Below are positions 8,674-17,828 of a stretch of DNA of 43,637 nt, piece after piece. The translations under genes and the position numbers were made by a program. How positions within the stretch are numbered: the stretch's first letter is position 1; every line of letters starts with the position of its first letter. Under the pieces are notes generated by a model. The model did not search any database, was not told the origin of the DNA, and saw nothing but the letters and a program-made list of their open reading frames with translations. The stretch lies in the NCBI GenBank assembly GCA_025361625.1, contig JANYKL010000149.1, positions 1-43,637 of the forward strand, given 5' to 3'. Source of the DNA: Acidobacteriaceae bacterium (GTDB taxonomy: Bacteria; Acidobacteriota; Terriglobia; Terriglobales; Acidobacteriaceae).

Positions 8674-9977
8674 TTTCGAAACGTGGAATTCATTCGCAGA
8701 TTTGGATATTGGTCCTCACTGTAATCGTGTTTGCGGGCGGGTGGTCTTACATTAAGAGGGTGGTGGTGGTTCACCAGGTGCGGGAAGCGAGCCTGCGCCA
8801 GCAACCACGCGGAAATCTATCGGACCTCTACCCGAGATGGCTGGGCGCGAAGGAATTCCTTCTGAACGGACGCGATCCCTACAGCGCTGAGGTCACGCGC
8901 GAAATTCAAGCCGGTTATTACGGCAGGCCGCTTGATTCGACACGAGCAAACGATCCAAAAGACAAGGCGGGATTCGCCTACCCACTTTATGTGGCCTTTT
9001 TTCTGGCGCCGACGGTTTACTACGAATTCGCCCCTATTCAACGATTATTTTTTTGGTTGCTCGCTTTCGTTACTGTCGCCAGCGTCATACTTTGGCTGCG
9101 CCTGCTGAAGTGGGACCTTTCGCCAGTTGCGCAGTTGAGCGTAGTCGGTTTGAGTTTAAGCAGCATTGCAGCAATACAAGGACTGCAATTGCAACAAATG
9201 AGTCTGCTGGTGGCCGGACTGCTGGCGCTCGCGCTAGCCCTTTTGATTTCGGATTACCCGTGGCTGGCTGGCATCGTTCTCGCGGCAGCGACCATCAAGC
9301 CGCAGCTTACGGTCTTGCTCCTGCTGTGGCTTACAATTTGGACGATTGCAGATTGGCGACGGCGCTACCAATGGGCGGCGTCATTCGCAATTTCGCTGGC
9401 GGTTTTGATAACCCTATCTGACTGGTACCTGCCGCACTGGGTACAGCATTTCTGGCAAGGCATCCGCGATTATCAAAATTACACGGGAGCCGCATCGGTA
9501 ACGGACAATTTTCTGGGAACGCCGCTCAGTTGGTTATTGGAGCTGGTAGCGCTCGCAGCTACGGTGATCGTTGGCTGGCGTGCTCGCCACCATCCAGCGA
9601 ACAAACCCGAGTTCATTCTTACCGCAACCCTGCTGCTTGCCGTAACTGTTCTCATGATCCCCACTTCTGCTCAATATAATCAAGTATTGTTAATTCCCGC
9701 CTTACTGGTTCTAGTGCGTGAGCGCACCGTCATTCGAAGTCATAGCCTTCTCAACCGCGTTAGCTTTGTTCTGACAATGGTTCTGGTTGCGTGGCCGTGG
9801 ATTGCCAGCACAATTTTGGCCGGAATTTCCTTCATTGTGAAGGAGGACAAAATAGACCGCGCCTGGGCCGTGCCGCTTTGGACAACAATCCAAATTCCCA
9901 TCGCAGTTGCCCTCCTGATCCTTCTTCATCGCTACCAATCGACGATTGATGCTCCGGCAACGCCCGCCTCGTCGTAG
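8670..9977 (+). CDS. Second GT87-like membrane protein
   Basis: Polytopic membrane protein, about 435 residues from the chosen start. The first loop has LSDLYPRWLGAKEFLLNG followed by RDPYSAEVTREIQ and FAYPLYVAFFLAP, matching the GT87 pattern of an Asp-containing loop after the first helix. The only ATG in frame (8574) lies 100 bases inside the upstream gene, has no SD and would add a polar, unhelical leader. A CTG at 8670 has GAGGTG five bases upstream and overlaps the previous stop by three bases, so I use it; TTG at 8706 is an alternative. Start uncertain, gene sure. Confidence 0.8.
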   Translation: MISKRGIHSQIWILVLTVIVFAGGWSYIKRVVVVHQVREASLRQQPRGNLSDLYPRWLGAKEFLLNGRDPYSAEVTREIQAGYYGRPLDSTRANDPKDKAGFAYPLYVAFFLAPTVYYEFAPIQRLFFWLLAFVTVASVILWLRLLKWDLSPVAQLSVVGLSLSSIAAIQGLQLQQMSLLVAGLLALALALLISDYPWLAGIVLAAATIKPQLTVLLLLWLTIWTIADWRRRYQWAASFAISLAVLITLSDWYLPHWVQHFWQGIRDYQNYTGAASVTDNFLGTPLSWLLELVALAATVIVGWRARHHPANKPEFILTATLLLAVTVLMIPTSAQYNQVLLIPALLVLVRERTVIRSHSLLNRVSFVLTMVLVAWPWIASTILAGISFIVKEDKIDRAWAVPLWTTIQIPIAVALLILLHRYQSTIDAPATPASS

Positions 9978-10031
9978 AATGCTTTGGACGTGCCCGCTGC
10001 CGGCACGATAGCTGCAGGAGACCAGGTTTTC

Positions 10032-11681
10032 ATGTCGACTTCCTCGCACTCGGGTATTTCGAGTGTCTTTCCAAGCGCAATTTTTGTTTTGGGAGAAGAA
10101 CAGCAAACGCTCACTCTTAACCACACGCCCTATACCGTCGGGCGCAAAGTGGATCGCGATCTCGTGATTGCCGACCCGCGCGTATCACGCGAACACGCCT
10201 CCATCGTCTCTGAAAATGGAGAGTTCTATGTCGTCGATCTGGGCAGCAAGCACGGGACCTACGTCAACGGAGAAAAAATTGACCGGCAAAAGCTGCAACG
10301 CAACGATCGCCTGGAATTCGGCGCCCGCGACATTGCGTACCTGATTTTCCATCCTCTGAACAACACGTCCAACACTGCCAGAGAATTTCTCAGCCAGATT
10401 TCCGGAATTCAAATTGCCCCCGAAGCCTCCGACCTTGAAAAACTGACGCTCTTTATGGAAGCGGCCAGAAAGCTGAATACCATCGGCGTACTCGATGAGA
10501 TCCTGGTCACGTTGCTTGATGCAACGCTCAAGCTTACTCGTGCCGAACGCGGATATATTTTTCTCCGCGACACCCGAGGAGCCCTTTCGCTTTGCGCCGG
10601 CAGAACTTCTAAAGGCGAGCCCCTGCTCGACGACAAAACAATTTCGCGCTCCGTGCTCGAAGGCGCCTTGACCACCAACGAAGAATATCTCTTTACCGAT
10701 ACCAGCCAGATGCTGGACGTGAAAGAACGTAAGAGCATTGTGGCCTTTGACCTGCGCACCATCATTTGCATTCCATTGCGCAAGCCGATGGTGCAGACGA
10801 GCCGCGCCGACCAACCCGCCGGTGGACATGTGATGGGTGCTCTCTATGTTGATTCGCGATTTGCCTCGCGCGATATCAAAGGCGTGAGCCGCGACGTTTT
10901 ACACGCAATCGCAACAGAAGCAGCGCAGTTAATCGAGAACGCCCGTCTGGTACAGGCCGAAGAAGCGGGCCGCCGCTACCAGCAGGAACTCTCCATCGCC
11001 GCATCCATTCAGCAGCGATTGCTGGCCGTGACGCTGCCCGATGTGCCGTTTGCCAAAGTCAACGGACGGAATTTGTCGTGTAAAGAAATCGGCGGCGATT
11101 TTTTCGAAGCGGTCAATACTCCGCAGGGTTTGGCGGTAGTGCTCGCCGACGTGAGCGGTAAAGGAGTCTCGGCCGCTCTTCTCGCCTCCATTCTCCAGGG
11201 AATGGTCTACTCACAGCTCATCTCGGGCATGCCTCTTACCGAGATCGTGGATGCCATCAACCGCTTCTTCACCTACAAACATATCGGCGAAAAATACGCG
11301 ACCATGATCGTCACCCTCTTGCGTCCGGATGGCGACCTCGAGTACGTCAATTGCGGCCACGTGCCGCCCGTTTGGATCTGCGGCGACGAAGTGCTTCGGC
11401 CTTCCCACGGCAACTTGCCCGTAGGTCTGCTAGCGGAAGCGACCTACTCGAGTGACCGTTGCCAGATGAAACGAGGCGATAGGCTGATCCTCGTCACCGA
11501 CGGTGTGACCGAGGCCGAAAACGCGGTTGGTGACATGTTTGACAGCGAACGCCTGGAACGAGTGGCAGGGAAAAGTTCGTCCCTGGAGGACGTATTCACC
11601 GCCGTAGCAGACTTTTGCGGCGGAACTCCCCTGAACGACGATTGCACGGTCGTAGAACTTTCTTATACCGGAGAGGGATGA
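10032..11681 (+). CDS. FHA-GAF-PP2C (RsbU/SpoIIE-like) serine phosphatase
   Basis: About 549 residues with three domains. Residues 25-105: FHA, with YTVGRKVDRDLVIADPRVSR and DLGSKHGTYVNG, a phosphothreonine-binding fold. About 130-295: GAF sensor domain. About 320-549: SpoIIE/RsbU-type PP2C phosphatase with CKEIGGDFFE, LADVSGKGVSAALLAS, YVNCGHVPP, ILVTDGVTEAEN and LNDDCTV, containing the metal-binding Asp residues. Family members dephosphorylate anti-anti-sigma factors or other regulators; the target is unknown and no anti-sigma partner lies nearby. The ATG at 10032 is preferred over TTG at 9984 (AGGAG is about eleven bases upstream). Confidence 0.92.
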   Translation: MSTSSHSGISSVFPSAIFVLGEEQQTLTLNHTPYTVGRKVDRDLVIADPRVSREHASIVSENGEFYVVDLGSKHGTYVNGEKIDRQKLQRNDRLEFGARDIAYLIFHPLNNTSNTAREFLSQISGIQIAPEASDLEKLTLFMEAARKLNTIGVLDEILVTLLDATLKLTRAERGYIFLRDTRGALSLCAGRTSKGEPLLDDKTISRSVLEGALTTNEEYLFTDTSQMLDVKERKSIVAFDLRTIICIPLRKPMVQTSRADQPAGGHVMGALYVDSRFASRDIKGVSRDVLHAIATEAAQLIENARLVQAEEAGRRYQQELSIAASIQQRLLAVTLPDVPFAKVNGRNLSCKEIGGDFFEAVNTPQGLAVVLADVSGKGVSAALLASILQGMVYSQLISGMPLTEIVDAINRFFTYKHIGEKYATMIVTLLRPDGDLEYVNCGHVPPVWICGDEVLRPSHGNLPVGLLAEATYSSDRCQMKRGDRLILVTDGVTEAENAVGDMFDSERLERVAGKSSSLEDVFTAVADFCGGTPLNDDCTVVELSYTGEG

Positions 11682-11782
11682 ACTTCACGAGACGAGGTCT
11701 GCCCCATCTCTCACTCTATCGCTGACTGGACGCCAAACCCCAGCCGCTTCCTGGCATCTGACTTGATGGCGTAAAGCCGAAA

Positions 11783-13150
11783 ATGTCGAACTCCGACCTG
11801 ACCTCGCTTCTGCTCATTCTGCTGCTACTAGTCGGCCTCGGTCAGCTTCTGGGCTACCTCTTTACTCGAATGCGTCAGCCCAAAGTCGTGGGAGAGATTC
11901 TCGCAGGCATCATTTTGGGCCCGCTTCTCCTCGGAAAAATCAGGATTAGCTCAACCTCCTTCGTAGACACTGCCGCCCACCACGCGACCATTCTCAACTT
12001 CATCTACTGGCTTGGCCTGCTTCTGCTTATGTTCTTGTCGGGCGCCGAGACCCGCACGTTGTTCACCCGCGAAGATCGCAAAGACGTCACCTGGTTAGCT
12101 CTCGTAGGCACCGGCATTCCGTTTGCAATCGGTCTCGGGCTAGGGCCGTGGCTCGTTACTCCGGCATTGGCTGGCCCGGCCGGAACCAAGCTTTCGCTCA
12201 TCATTATTTTGGCGGTCGCAGTCGCGGTTACATCTGTCCCGGTCATCTCCAAAATCTTCGCTGACCTGAAAATATTGAACAGCCGGTTCGCCCGGTTGGT
12301 GCTCGGAGTCGCGGTTCTCGAAGACATTGTGCTCTGGGCCGCGCTGGCAATTGCAACTTCGCTCGCAGGGAAGGCTGCGCTCAATAAAGGCGAGATGGCA
12401 TACCACCTCATCGCCACGACTGCTTTTTTCGGACTGGGACTCACGCTTTTTCCGCGGGCAGTAAAACGAATTAATAAATTGAAAGTTAACGTCTTCGCCA
12501 AGCATGCTCCGGTCGGCTATGCCTTGGCCGTACTGTTTGCTTATTGCGTGCTGGCGGGATTGCTGCAGGTAAGCTTGGTGTTCGCCGCTTTTCTCGCGGG
12601 CTTCGCCGTCATTCACAAGAAACGAAGGCTATTCGCCGAAGCTCTCGAAGCGATTGGAAAGGTTTCGTTCGGGTTCTTCATCCCCGTCTATTTTGCCATG
12701 GTCGGATTGAAGCTTGATTTGTCCAAAGGATTTTCGTGGCGGATGCTGGCCGTATTTCTGGTCGGCAGTTGCGTGGTCAAGATTCTTTCTGTGTCGCTGG
12801 CCGGGCGGTTTGCGGGTTTCCGGGGACTCGACCTGATCAACCTAGCGCTCACAACGAACGCTCGCGGAGGACCAGGCATTGTCCTGGCAAGCGTCGCCTA
12901 CGAAGCAAGAATCATCAGCAGTTCTTTCTACACGACGTTGGTGCTCACCGCCATTCTCACCTCGCAGATGGCCGGGGCCTGGCTCGATTACGTTCTACGG
13001 AGAGGGTGGCCCTTGTTGGCCGCCGGTGATGAGCTGGCCGTGGTTGATGATCGGGCCGCTGTTGATGATCAGAACGCGACTTCGCTGCCGACGCCCACTG
13101 CCTCCGACTCCAGGCAGCCGGCACCAGGTTCAGTCACTCTCATCCCATAA
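11783..13150 (+). CDS. CPA2-family cation:proton antiporter (KefB/NapA-like)
   Basis: 455 residues with about 12 membrane helices, Na+/H+ exchanger domain of the CPA2 type. Visible family stretches: RQPKVVGEILAGIILGPLLLG (about 31-51), VAVTSVPVISKIFADL, LGVAVLEDIVLWAA, and FFIPVYFAMVGLKLDL. The Glu-Asp pair in VLEDIVLW lies where other CPA2 members place ion-binding acids. There is no C-terminal TrkA-N/RCK domain, unlike KefB/C; the tail of about 35 residues is hydrophilic. It follows the phosphatase gene by 101 bases on the same strand. Ion specificity (Na+ or K+) cannot be decided. Confidence 0.9.
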   Translation: MSNSDLTSLLLILLLLVGLGQLLGYLFTRMRQPKVVGEILAGIILGPLLLGKIRISSTSFVDTAAHHATILNFIYWLGLLLLMFLSGAETRTLFTREDRKDVTWLALVGTGIPFAIGLGLGPWLVTPALAGPAGTKLSLIIILAVAVAVTSVPVISKIFADLKILNSRFARLVLGVAVLEDIVLWAALAIATSLAGKAALNKGEMAYHLIATTAFFGLGLTLFPRAVKRINKLKVNVFAKHAPVGYALAVLFAYCVLAGLLQVSLVFAAFLAGFAVIHKKRRLFAEALEAIGKVSFGFFIPVYFAMVGLKLDLSKGFSWRMLAVFLVGSCVVKILSVSLAGRFAGFRGLDLINLALTTNARGGPGIVLASVAYEARIISSSFYTTLVLTAILTSQMAGAWLDYVLRRGWPLLAAGDELAVVDDRAAVDDQNATSLPTPTASDSRQPAPGSVTLIP

Positions 13151-13177
13151 CCCAATCCGCCGCTCGCCTGCTTGCGA

Positions 13178-13200
13178 CTTTGTAATATCTTTGTAGTTAT
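13178..13200. repeat. 11-base imperfect duplication upstream of korA
   Basis: CTTTGTA starts two adjacent near-copies (13178 and 13189) in the 179-base gap between the antiporter and korA. Adjacent AT-rich sequence contains TATAAT at 13236-13241 but without a clear -35 box at 16-18 bases, so a promoter is possible but not shown. Confidence 0.4.
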
Positions 13201-13329
13201 TAATCGCATCGTAAATAACCACGTTTTTGGACGAGTATAATCCGGATATACTTGAAGGTTTCTAATCATTCTTAATGCCCCGGCCGACGGGTTTGCTCGC
13301 TGAAAGTCTTCACGAGGAAGGGTATCGAA

Positions 13330-15186
13330 ATGGCCACTCCAGATGTCCTGCCCCATGGGTCCTCTGGCCAAACGGCGCGCAATCGTGTCGTCAACGACAT
13401 GAGTATTCAGGTCGCGACCGTGAATGGCTCAGGCTCACAGAGTTCGAACACAGTATTGCTGCGCAGCATTTTTCAGATGGGTGTGCCCATTTCAGGGAAA
13501 AATCTTTTTCCCTCAAACATTGCCGGCTTGCCGACCTGGTTTACCATTCGTGCGAATAAAGATGGATACATCGCGCGCAAAAAAGAAATCGACTTGCTGA
13601 TCGCAATGAACGCCGAGACCGCGCAAGATGACGTCAAGACTCTGGCCGCGGGTGCCGCTGTTCTCTATGACGAGCCCCTGAATCTGGATAAGCTGCGCGA
13701 GGATTTGATCTTTTATCCGGTTCCCTATGACAAGCTCACGGCAACCGTTGGCGCGGATGCCAAGTTACGTAAGCTCGTGAAGAACATGATCTACGTCGGC
13801 GTCGCGTCGCAATTGCTTGGGATAGATTTTGCCGAAGTCGAAAAGGCGATCCGCAAGCAGTTTTCGACGAAGCCAAAAGCGGCAACGCTGAATCTCTCCG
13901 CAGCGAAAGCTGGCCGCGACTATGCCGCCGCCAATCTCCAAAAGCGGGATCCCTACTACATCCAGCGCATGGAAGGTAAGACGAAAGGCAAGATCATCGT
14001 CGATGGCAACTCTGCCGCTGCCCTGGGATGCATGTTTGCCGGATGCACCGTGGTCACCTGGTATCCGATCACGCCATCTTCGTCGCTGGTTGAGACGATG
14101 ATTGAATCTATGAAGGAGCATCGCGTTGGTCCTGATGGCAAGGCCACGTTTGCAATCGTGCAGGCCGAGGACGAGCTGGCGGCGATCGGCATGGTGATCG
14201 GCGCATCCTGGGCGGGCGCCCGCTCCATGACCGCGACCGCCGGACCGGGCATCTCCCTTATGGCAGAGTTCACGGGACTTGCTTACTACGCCGAAATACC
14301 CGCGGTCGTCTGGGACATCCAGCGGGTTGGCCCTTCCACGGGCTTGCCTACGCGCACCTCGCAGGGTGATTTGTTGGCGGTTGCATTTCTCAGTCACGGC
14401 GACACCAAGCACATCATGCTTTTCCCAAGCTCGGTCAGCGAATGTTTCAGCATGGCGCAAGACGCGTTCGATCTCGCAGAAAGATTTCAGACTCCTGTAT
14501 TCGTCATGTCCGACCTTGATCTTGGCATGAATAACTGGATGTCCGATCCCTTCGTCTATCCAGAAAAGCCAATTGATCGTGGCAAGGTGCTGACCAGGGA
14601 AGATATTCAAAAAGCGGGAAGTTTTGCGCGCTACAAAGACGTCGACGGCGACGGCATCGGCTATCGAACCTTGCCCGGTACCGAACATCCCGCGGCCGCC
14701 TATTTCACGCGCGGCAGTGGCCACAACGAAAAAGCGCAGTACAGCGAGCGCCCCGATGACTTCGAACGCAACATGGAGCGCCTCAACAAGAAGTTTGAAA
14801 CCGCGCGCTCCGCGGTTCCTCGCCCCGAGCTGATGAACAGCGAGGCCAAAGATGGTGCGAAGGCAACAATTGGGATCATCGCCTACGGCACCAGCCATTG
14901 GGCGATCACCGAAGCGCGCGATCAACTTCGAGACGAATACGACCTTGAAACCGACTACTTGCGGGTGCGGGCGTATCCGTTCACGCGCGAAGTGCATGAT
15001 TTCATCGAGCGCCATGCGCGCGTTTATATCGTCGAGCAGAATCGCGATGGGCAGATGGCAAGCCTGATCAAACTCGACATTCAGCCGGAACTGGTCACGC
15101 GTCTGCGGTCCATCTGCCACATCCACGGTTTGCCTCTCGACGCCCGCTCCGTGACCGACGAGCTCATGATGATGGAGGGTAAGTAG
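13330..15186 (+). CDS. korA: 2-oxoacid:ferredoxin oxidoreductase, fused gamma-alpha subunit
   Basis: 618-residue fusion. Residues about 20-200 are the gamma domain (coenzyme A-binding type), and from about 215 the pyrimidine-binding alpha domain begins with IIVDGNSAAALGCMFAGCTV followed by TWYPITPSSSLVE. AGPGISLMAEFTGLAYYAE and RVGPSTGLPTRTSQGD are diagnostic. With KorB it converts a 2-oxoacid plus CoA to acyl-CoA, CO2 and reduced ferredoxin. The 2-oxoglutarate substrate is inferred from the nearby TCA genes; pyruvate cannot be excluded. GAGGAAGGG lies ahead of the ATG. Only one base separates its stop from korB. Confidence 0.92.
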   Translation: MATPDVLPHGSSGQTARNRVVNDMSIQVATVNGSGSQSSNTVLLRSIFQMGVPISGKNLFPSNIAGLPTWFTIRANKDGYIARKKEIDLLIAMNAETAQDDVKTLAAGAAVLYDEPLNLDKLREDLIFYPVPYDKLTATVGADAKLRKLVKNMIYVGVASQLLGIDFAEVEKAIRKQFSTKPKAATLNLSAAKAGRDYAAANLQKRDPYYIQRMEGKTKGKIIVDGNSAAALGCMFAGCTVVTWYPITPSSSLVETMIESMKEHRVGPDGKATFAIVQAEDELAAIGMVIGASWAGARSMTATAGPGISLMAEFTGLAYYAEIPAVVWDIQRVGPSTGLPTRTSQGDLLAVAFLSHGDTKHIMLFPSSVSECFSMAQDAFDLAERFQTPVFVMSDLDLGMNNWMSDPFVYPEKPIDRGKVLTREDIQKAGSFARYKDVDGDGIGYRTLPGTEHPAAAYFTRGSGHNEKAQYSERPDDFERNMERLNKKFETARSAVPRPELMNSEAKDGAKATIGIIAYGTSHWAITEARDQLRDEYDLETDYLRVRAYPFTREVHDFIERHARVYIVEQNRDGQMASLIKLDIQPELVTRLRSICHIHGLPLDARSVTDELMMMEGK

Positions 15187-15187
15187 T

Positions 15188-16246
15188 ATGGGAACGACGA
15201 ATACACAGGCCGCAACTCCTAGCTCTGCGCCGAAAACAAATCGAATCGGCTTGCAGGTCATTGACTACCGGGGCGGCAAGACGACCCTTTGCGCCGGGTG
15301 CGGCCACAACTCAATCTCCGAGCGCATCATCGAGGCCATGCACGAGATGGGAGTAACGCCGGAGCGCGTCGCAAAATTGAGTGGCATCGGCTGCTCGTCC
15401 AAGAGTCCCGCGTACTTCATGAACCGCGCCCACAGCTTCAATTCTGTTCATGGACGCATGCCTTCAGTCGCCACCGGCGCGATGCTCGCCAACAAAACAC
15501 TCATCGCACTCGGCGTCACCGGAGACGGCGATACAGTTTCAATCGGTGCCGGCCAGTTCATCCACCTGATGCGCCGCAATCTGCCGATCATCTACATCAT
15601 CGAAGACAACGGTTGCTACGGATTGACCAAAGGCCAATTTTCAGCCACCGCTGATCTCGGGTCGACTTTAAAAAGTGGCATCGTCAACGATCTTCCACCC
15701 GTCGACACCTGCGCGATGGCGGTTCAATTGGGGGCGACGTTCGTAGGCCGATCGTTCTCCGGCGATAAGCAGCAGCTTCACACCATGTTGAAGGCAGCGA
15801 TCGCGCATAAAGGTACAGTCATGCTCGACGTGGTTTCTCCATGCGTGACCTTTAACGATCACGAGGGGTCGACCAAGTCTTACAAATACGTTCAAGAGCA
15901 CGAAGAGGCGATCAATGAAGTTGGGTTTGTGCCTTCGTTCGAAGAGATCAGCGTCGATTACGATCCAGGGACAACCTTCGAAGTAACGATGCACGACGGG
16001 TCAAGTCTGCGCTTAAAGAAGATGGAAGAAGAATACGACCCCACCGACAGAATCGCGGCCGTGCACCGTCTTATGGAGGCTCACCAAAAGGGCGAAGTGT
16101 TGACTGGAGTTTTTTATATCGACTCCAAGGCTCCCAGCTTCATCGATATGCTCAACCTGACTGACCAGCCGCTGGCAACCTTGCCAGAATCCGTGACCAG
16201 ACCAGGCAGGGAAGTTTTGGCGAAGTGCATGGAAGAGCTGCAGTAA
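15188..16246 (+). CDS. korB: 2-oxoacid:ferredoxin oxidoreductase beta subunit (TPP and Fe-S)
   Basis: 352-residue beta subunit. The thiamine-diphosphate site is GVTGDGDTVSIGAGQ with the following N and IIEDNGCYGLTKGQ. Cysteines C35, C38, C69 and C219 sit at the positions that hold the single [4Fe-4S] cluster in this family. The C-terminal extension (about 240-352) is typical of the two-subunit KorAB type found in aerobic bacteria and haloarchaea. Its start follows the korA stop by one base, so the two are translated together. No ferredoxin gene lies next to it. Confidence 0.93.
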   Translation: MGTTNTQAATPSSAPKTNRIGLQVIDYRGGKTTLCAGCGHNSISERIIEAMHEMGVTPERVAKLSGIGCSSKSPAYFMNRAHSFNSVHGRMPSVATGAMLANKTLIALGVTGDGDTVSIGAGQFIHLMRRNLPIIYIIEDNGCYGLTKGQFSATADLGSTLKSGIVNDLPPVDTCAMAVQLGATFVGRSFSGDKQQLHTMLKAAIAHKGTVMLDVVSPCVTFNDHEGSTKSYKYVQEHEEAINEVGFVPSFEEISVDYDPGTTFEVTMHDGSSLRLKKMEEEYDPTDRIAAVHRLMEAHQKGEVLTGVFYIDSKAPSFIDMLNLTDQPLATLPESVTRPGREVLAKCMEELQ

Positions 16247-16264
16247 AAAAATAAAGCGTGCGGT

Positions 16265-16282
16265 GACGGGCGCGGGCCCGTC
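16265..16282. other. GC-rich perfect hairpin between convergent korB and adh
   Basis: A 7-base-pair stem (GACGGGC with GCCCGTC) and 4-base loop lie between the convergent korB and alcohol dehydrogenase genes. The run of seven A about 15 bases to the left is too far away to be a standard U tract for the minus strand. It may still limit read-through in both directions. Not a textbook terminator. Confidence 0.4.
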
Positions 16283-16351
16283 CAGCCAGCAAAGCCCCGG
16301 CATCCCGCACTCTCAATTAACAAAGCTACTCAGTAGCCAATCAAAATCGAA

Positions 16352-17374
16352 TCAGCTGCCGCCCATTGTCAGCACCACGCGAAAGCGCGCCTTGCCGGTG
16401 ATCATCTGCTGAAAACCTTCTGCTGCTTTTTCCAGCGGATACTTCTCGATCATCGGACGCACGCCCGTCAGCGCGCTGAAGTCCATCGTGTCTTCCGAAT
16501 CCGTAGCAATGCCTGACGCCCATCCCTGGATGGCCCTCGAGCCCGGAATAAGCTGAAGTGGGCTGATCGCAAGCGGCTCGGCGCTGGCGCCAACAACAAG
16601 CAATTTGCCGCCTGGAGCAAGTCCGCCCGAGAGTTGCGACATCGATTTGGAATCGGGTGCGGTTGCGAGAATCACTTGCGCCCCTCCGCGCTTCTGCAAA
16701 GCCAGCGACGGGTCTCCCGAAGAAGAATCGATGTACTCATAAGCGCCGAGTTTGCGCGCCAATTCTTCTTTATCCTTTCCACGACCTACAGCGATCGTTC
16801 GGAACCCCATCTGCCGCGCGTACTGCACGCCGAGGTGGCCGAGGCCGCCGATACCAAGAACGGCAACTAAATCTCCCGCGCGCGCTCCGGAGTGCCGAAG
16901 TGAATTGAATACCGTGATGCCGGCGCATAGCAGAGGCGCGGCGTCGGCCGCGTTAAGGCCTTCGGGAATCGCCGCGACCGCTTCCGCGGGAGTGACCACG
17001 TATTCGGCGTACCCGCCATCGTGCGTAATACCGGTAATCTTTTCGGTCTTGCAATTGATGAAGTCTCCGCGGCGACAGGGCTTGCAGGTGAAATCGTGGC
17101 CGCCATGCCAACCAACCCCAACGCGTTGCCCTTCTTTCCAATTGGTGACATCCGCGCCCAGGGCATCGATGCGCCCGGCAATCTCGTGTCCCGGGACTCG
17201 CGGATATTTAATCCCCGGCCAATGGCCTTCCTTGACCAGCGCATCGCTGTGGCAGATGCCGCAGGCCTCCACTTTTATTCGGACCTGGCCGCGAGCTGGT
17301 TCAGGAATCTCTCGTTCAACGATCTCAAAATCACCGCCCGCCTTGCCAACTTGGACTGCCTTCATTCTCGCCAT
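16352..17374 (-). CDS. Zinc-dependent alcohol dehydrogenase, MDR superfamily
   Basis: 340 residues, full length. Catalytic zinc ligands: Cys of CGICHSD, His-Glu of PGHEIAG, and Cys in LLCAGITVF. Cofactor loop: VLGIGGLGHLGVQYA, then RGKDKEE, compatible with NAD(P)H. Substrate probably an alcohol or aldehyde, not determinable. The structural-zinc loop reads HDFTCKPCRRGDFINC: three Cys remain and the expected first Cys appears to be Asp. CAGGAG stands just before the first ATG, so I keep the start at 17374. It is convergent with korB. Confidence 0.88.
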   Translation of the reverse strand: MARMKAVQVGKAGGDFEIVEREIPEPARGQVRIKVEACGICHSDALVKEGHWPGIKYPRVPGHEIAGRIDALGADVTNWKEGQRVGVGWHGGHDFTCKPCRRGDFINCKTEKITGITHDGGYAEYVVTPAEAVAAIPEGLNAADAAPLLCAGITVFNSLRHSGARAGDLVAVLGIGGLGHLGVQYARQMGFRTIAVGRGKDKEELARKLGAYEYIDSSSGDPSLALQKRGGAQVILATAPDSKSMSQLSGGLAPGGKLLVVGASAEPLAISPLQLIPGSRAIQGWASGIATDSEDTMDFSALTGVRPMIEKYPLEKAAEGFQQMITGKARFRVVLTMGGS

Positions 17375-17582
17375 CTGTGCTCCTGTTTTTTCTCATTAGT
17401 TGCGGTCTAAAGAAATGTAGATGAAGAACTGGAAGAAGCGACTCAAGCTTCATTGAAAAACTTCTTCGGCTATTGATTGAGGGACTGCGGCTGGAAGTCT
17501 CCAAAAAATAACGGCTTCCTGATTTTGAAGCACAACCGTCCCGGCGGATGGTCGAGGCGTTTTTTAAGTCCTTCCACCTTCG

Positions 17583-17828
17583 CTAACTTCCAGTTTCCTT
17601 GCCCTCGCCTTCGAACGAGTGCTCAGGGCTCTCGCTGGGCTCCGGAAAATCGGTGTCTGCTCCTTCTTGCTCCGAGCCTGTGCTGGGCGGCGTACCGTTT
17701 GGCTTGCGGTGGCCAAGCTGGCCAGCCAACGAACTATTGCTCGCCTGATCGGGACTATCCGGCTCCTCCGCTCCCTTGCTACGGTCTGGATCATTTTTTA
17801 AAGGATCACTCGCCGGTTTTAACATCAT
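17583..17828 (-). CDS. Small acidic, disordered protein of unknown function
   Basis: About 80 residues, almost free of hydrophobic residues; rich in Glu, Pro, Ser, Gly and Asp, so probably disordered and soluble. No recognised domain. Support for it being real is the strong SD: GAGGAGG is placed two bases before the first ATG (17828) and five before the second (17825), the second being better spaced. It lies alone on the minus strand between the alcohol dehydrogenase (208 bases downstream) and the YtxH-like gene. It could be a stress-induced hydrophilic protein, but nothing in the sequence proves a function. Confidence 0.55.
   Translation of the reverse strand: MMLKPASDPLKNDPDRSKGAEEPDSPDQASNSSLAGQLGHRKPNGTPPSTGSEQEGADTDFPEPSESPEHSFEGEGKETGS

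Noticed and set aside
10185-10829. 214-residue open frame antisense to the FHA-GAF-PP2C gene
   Set aside because: Mirrors a strongly supported gene and has no domain.
13236-13241. TATAAT as a firm korA promoter
   Set aside because: No acceptable -35 box at 16-18 bases; a TTGGAC upstream is too close.
13765-15261. 498-residue open frame antisense to korA
   Set aside because: Long only because GC-rich codons of korA leave the opposite strand without stops. It has no SD, no recognised domain, and korA/korB are certain on the other strand.
16265-16282. Intrinsic terminator for korB
   Set aside because: No T run follows the hairpin on the plus strand; kept only as a hairpin.
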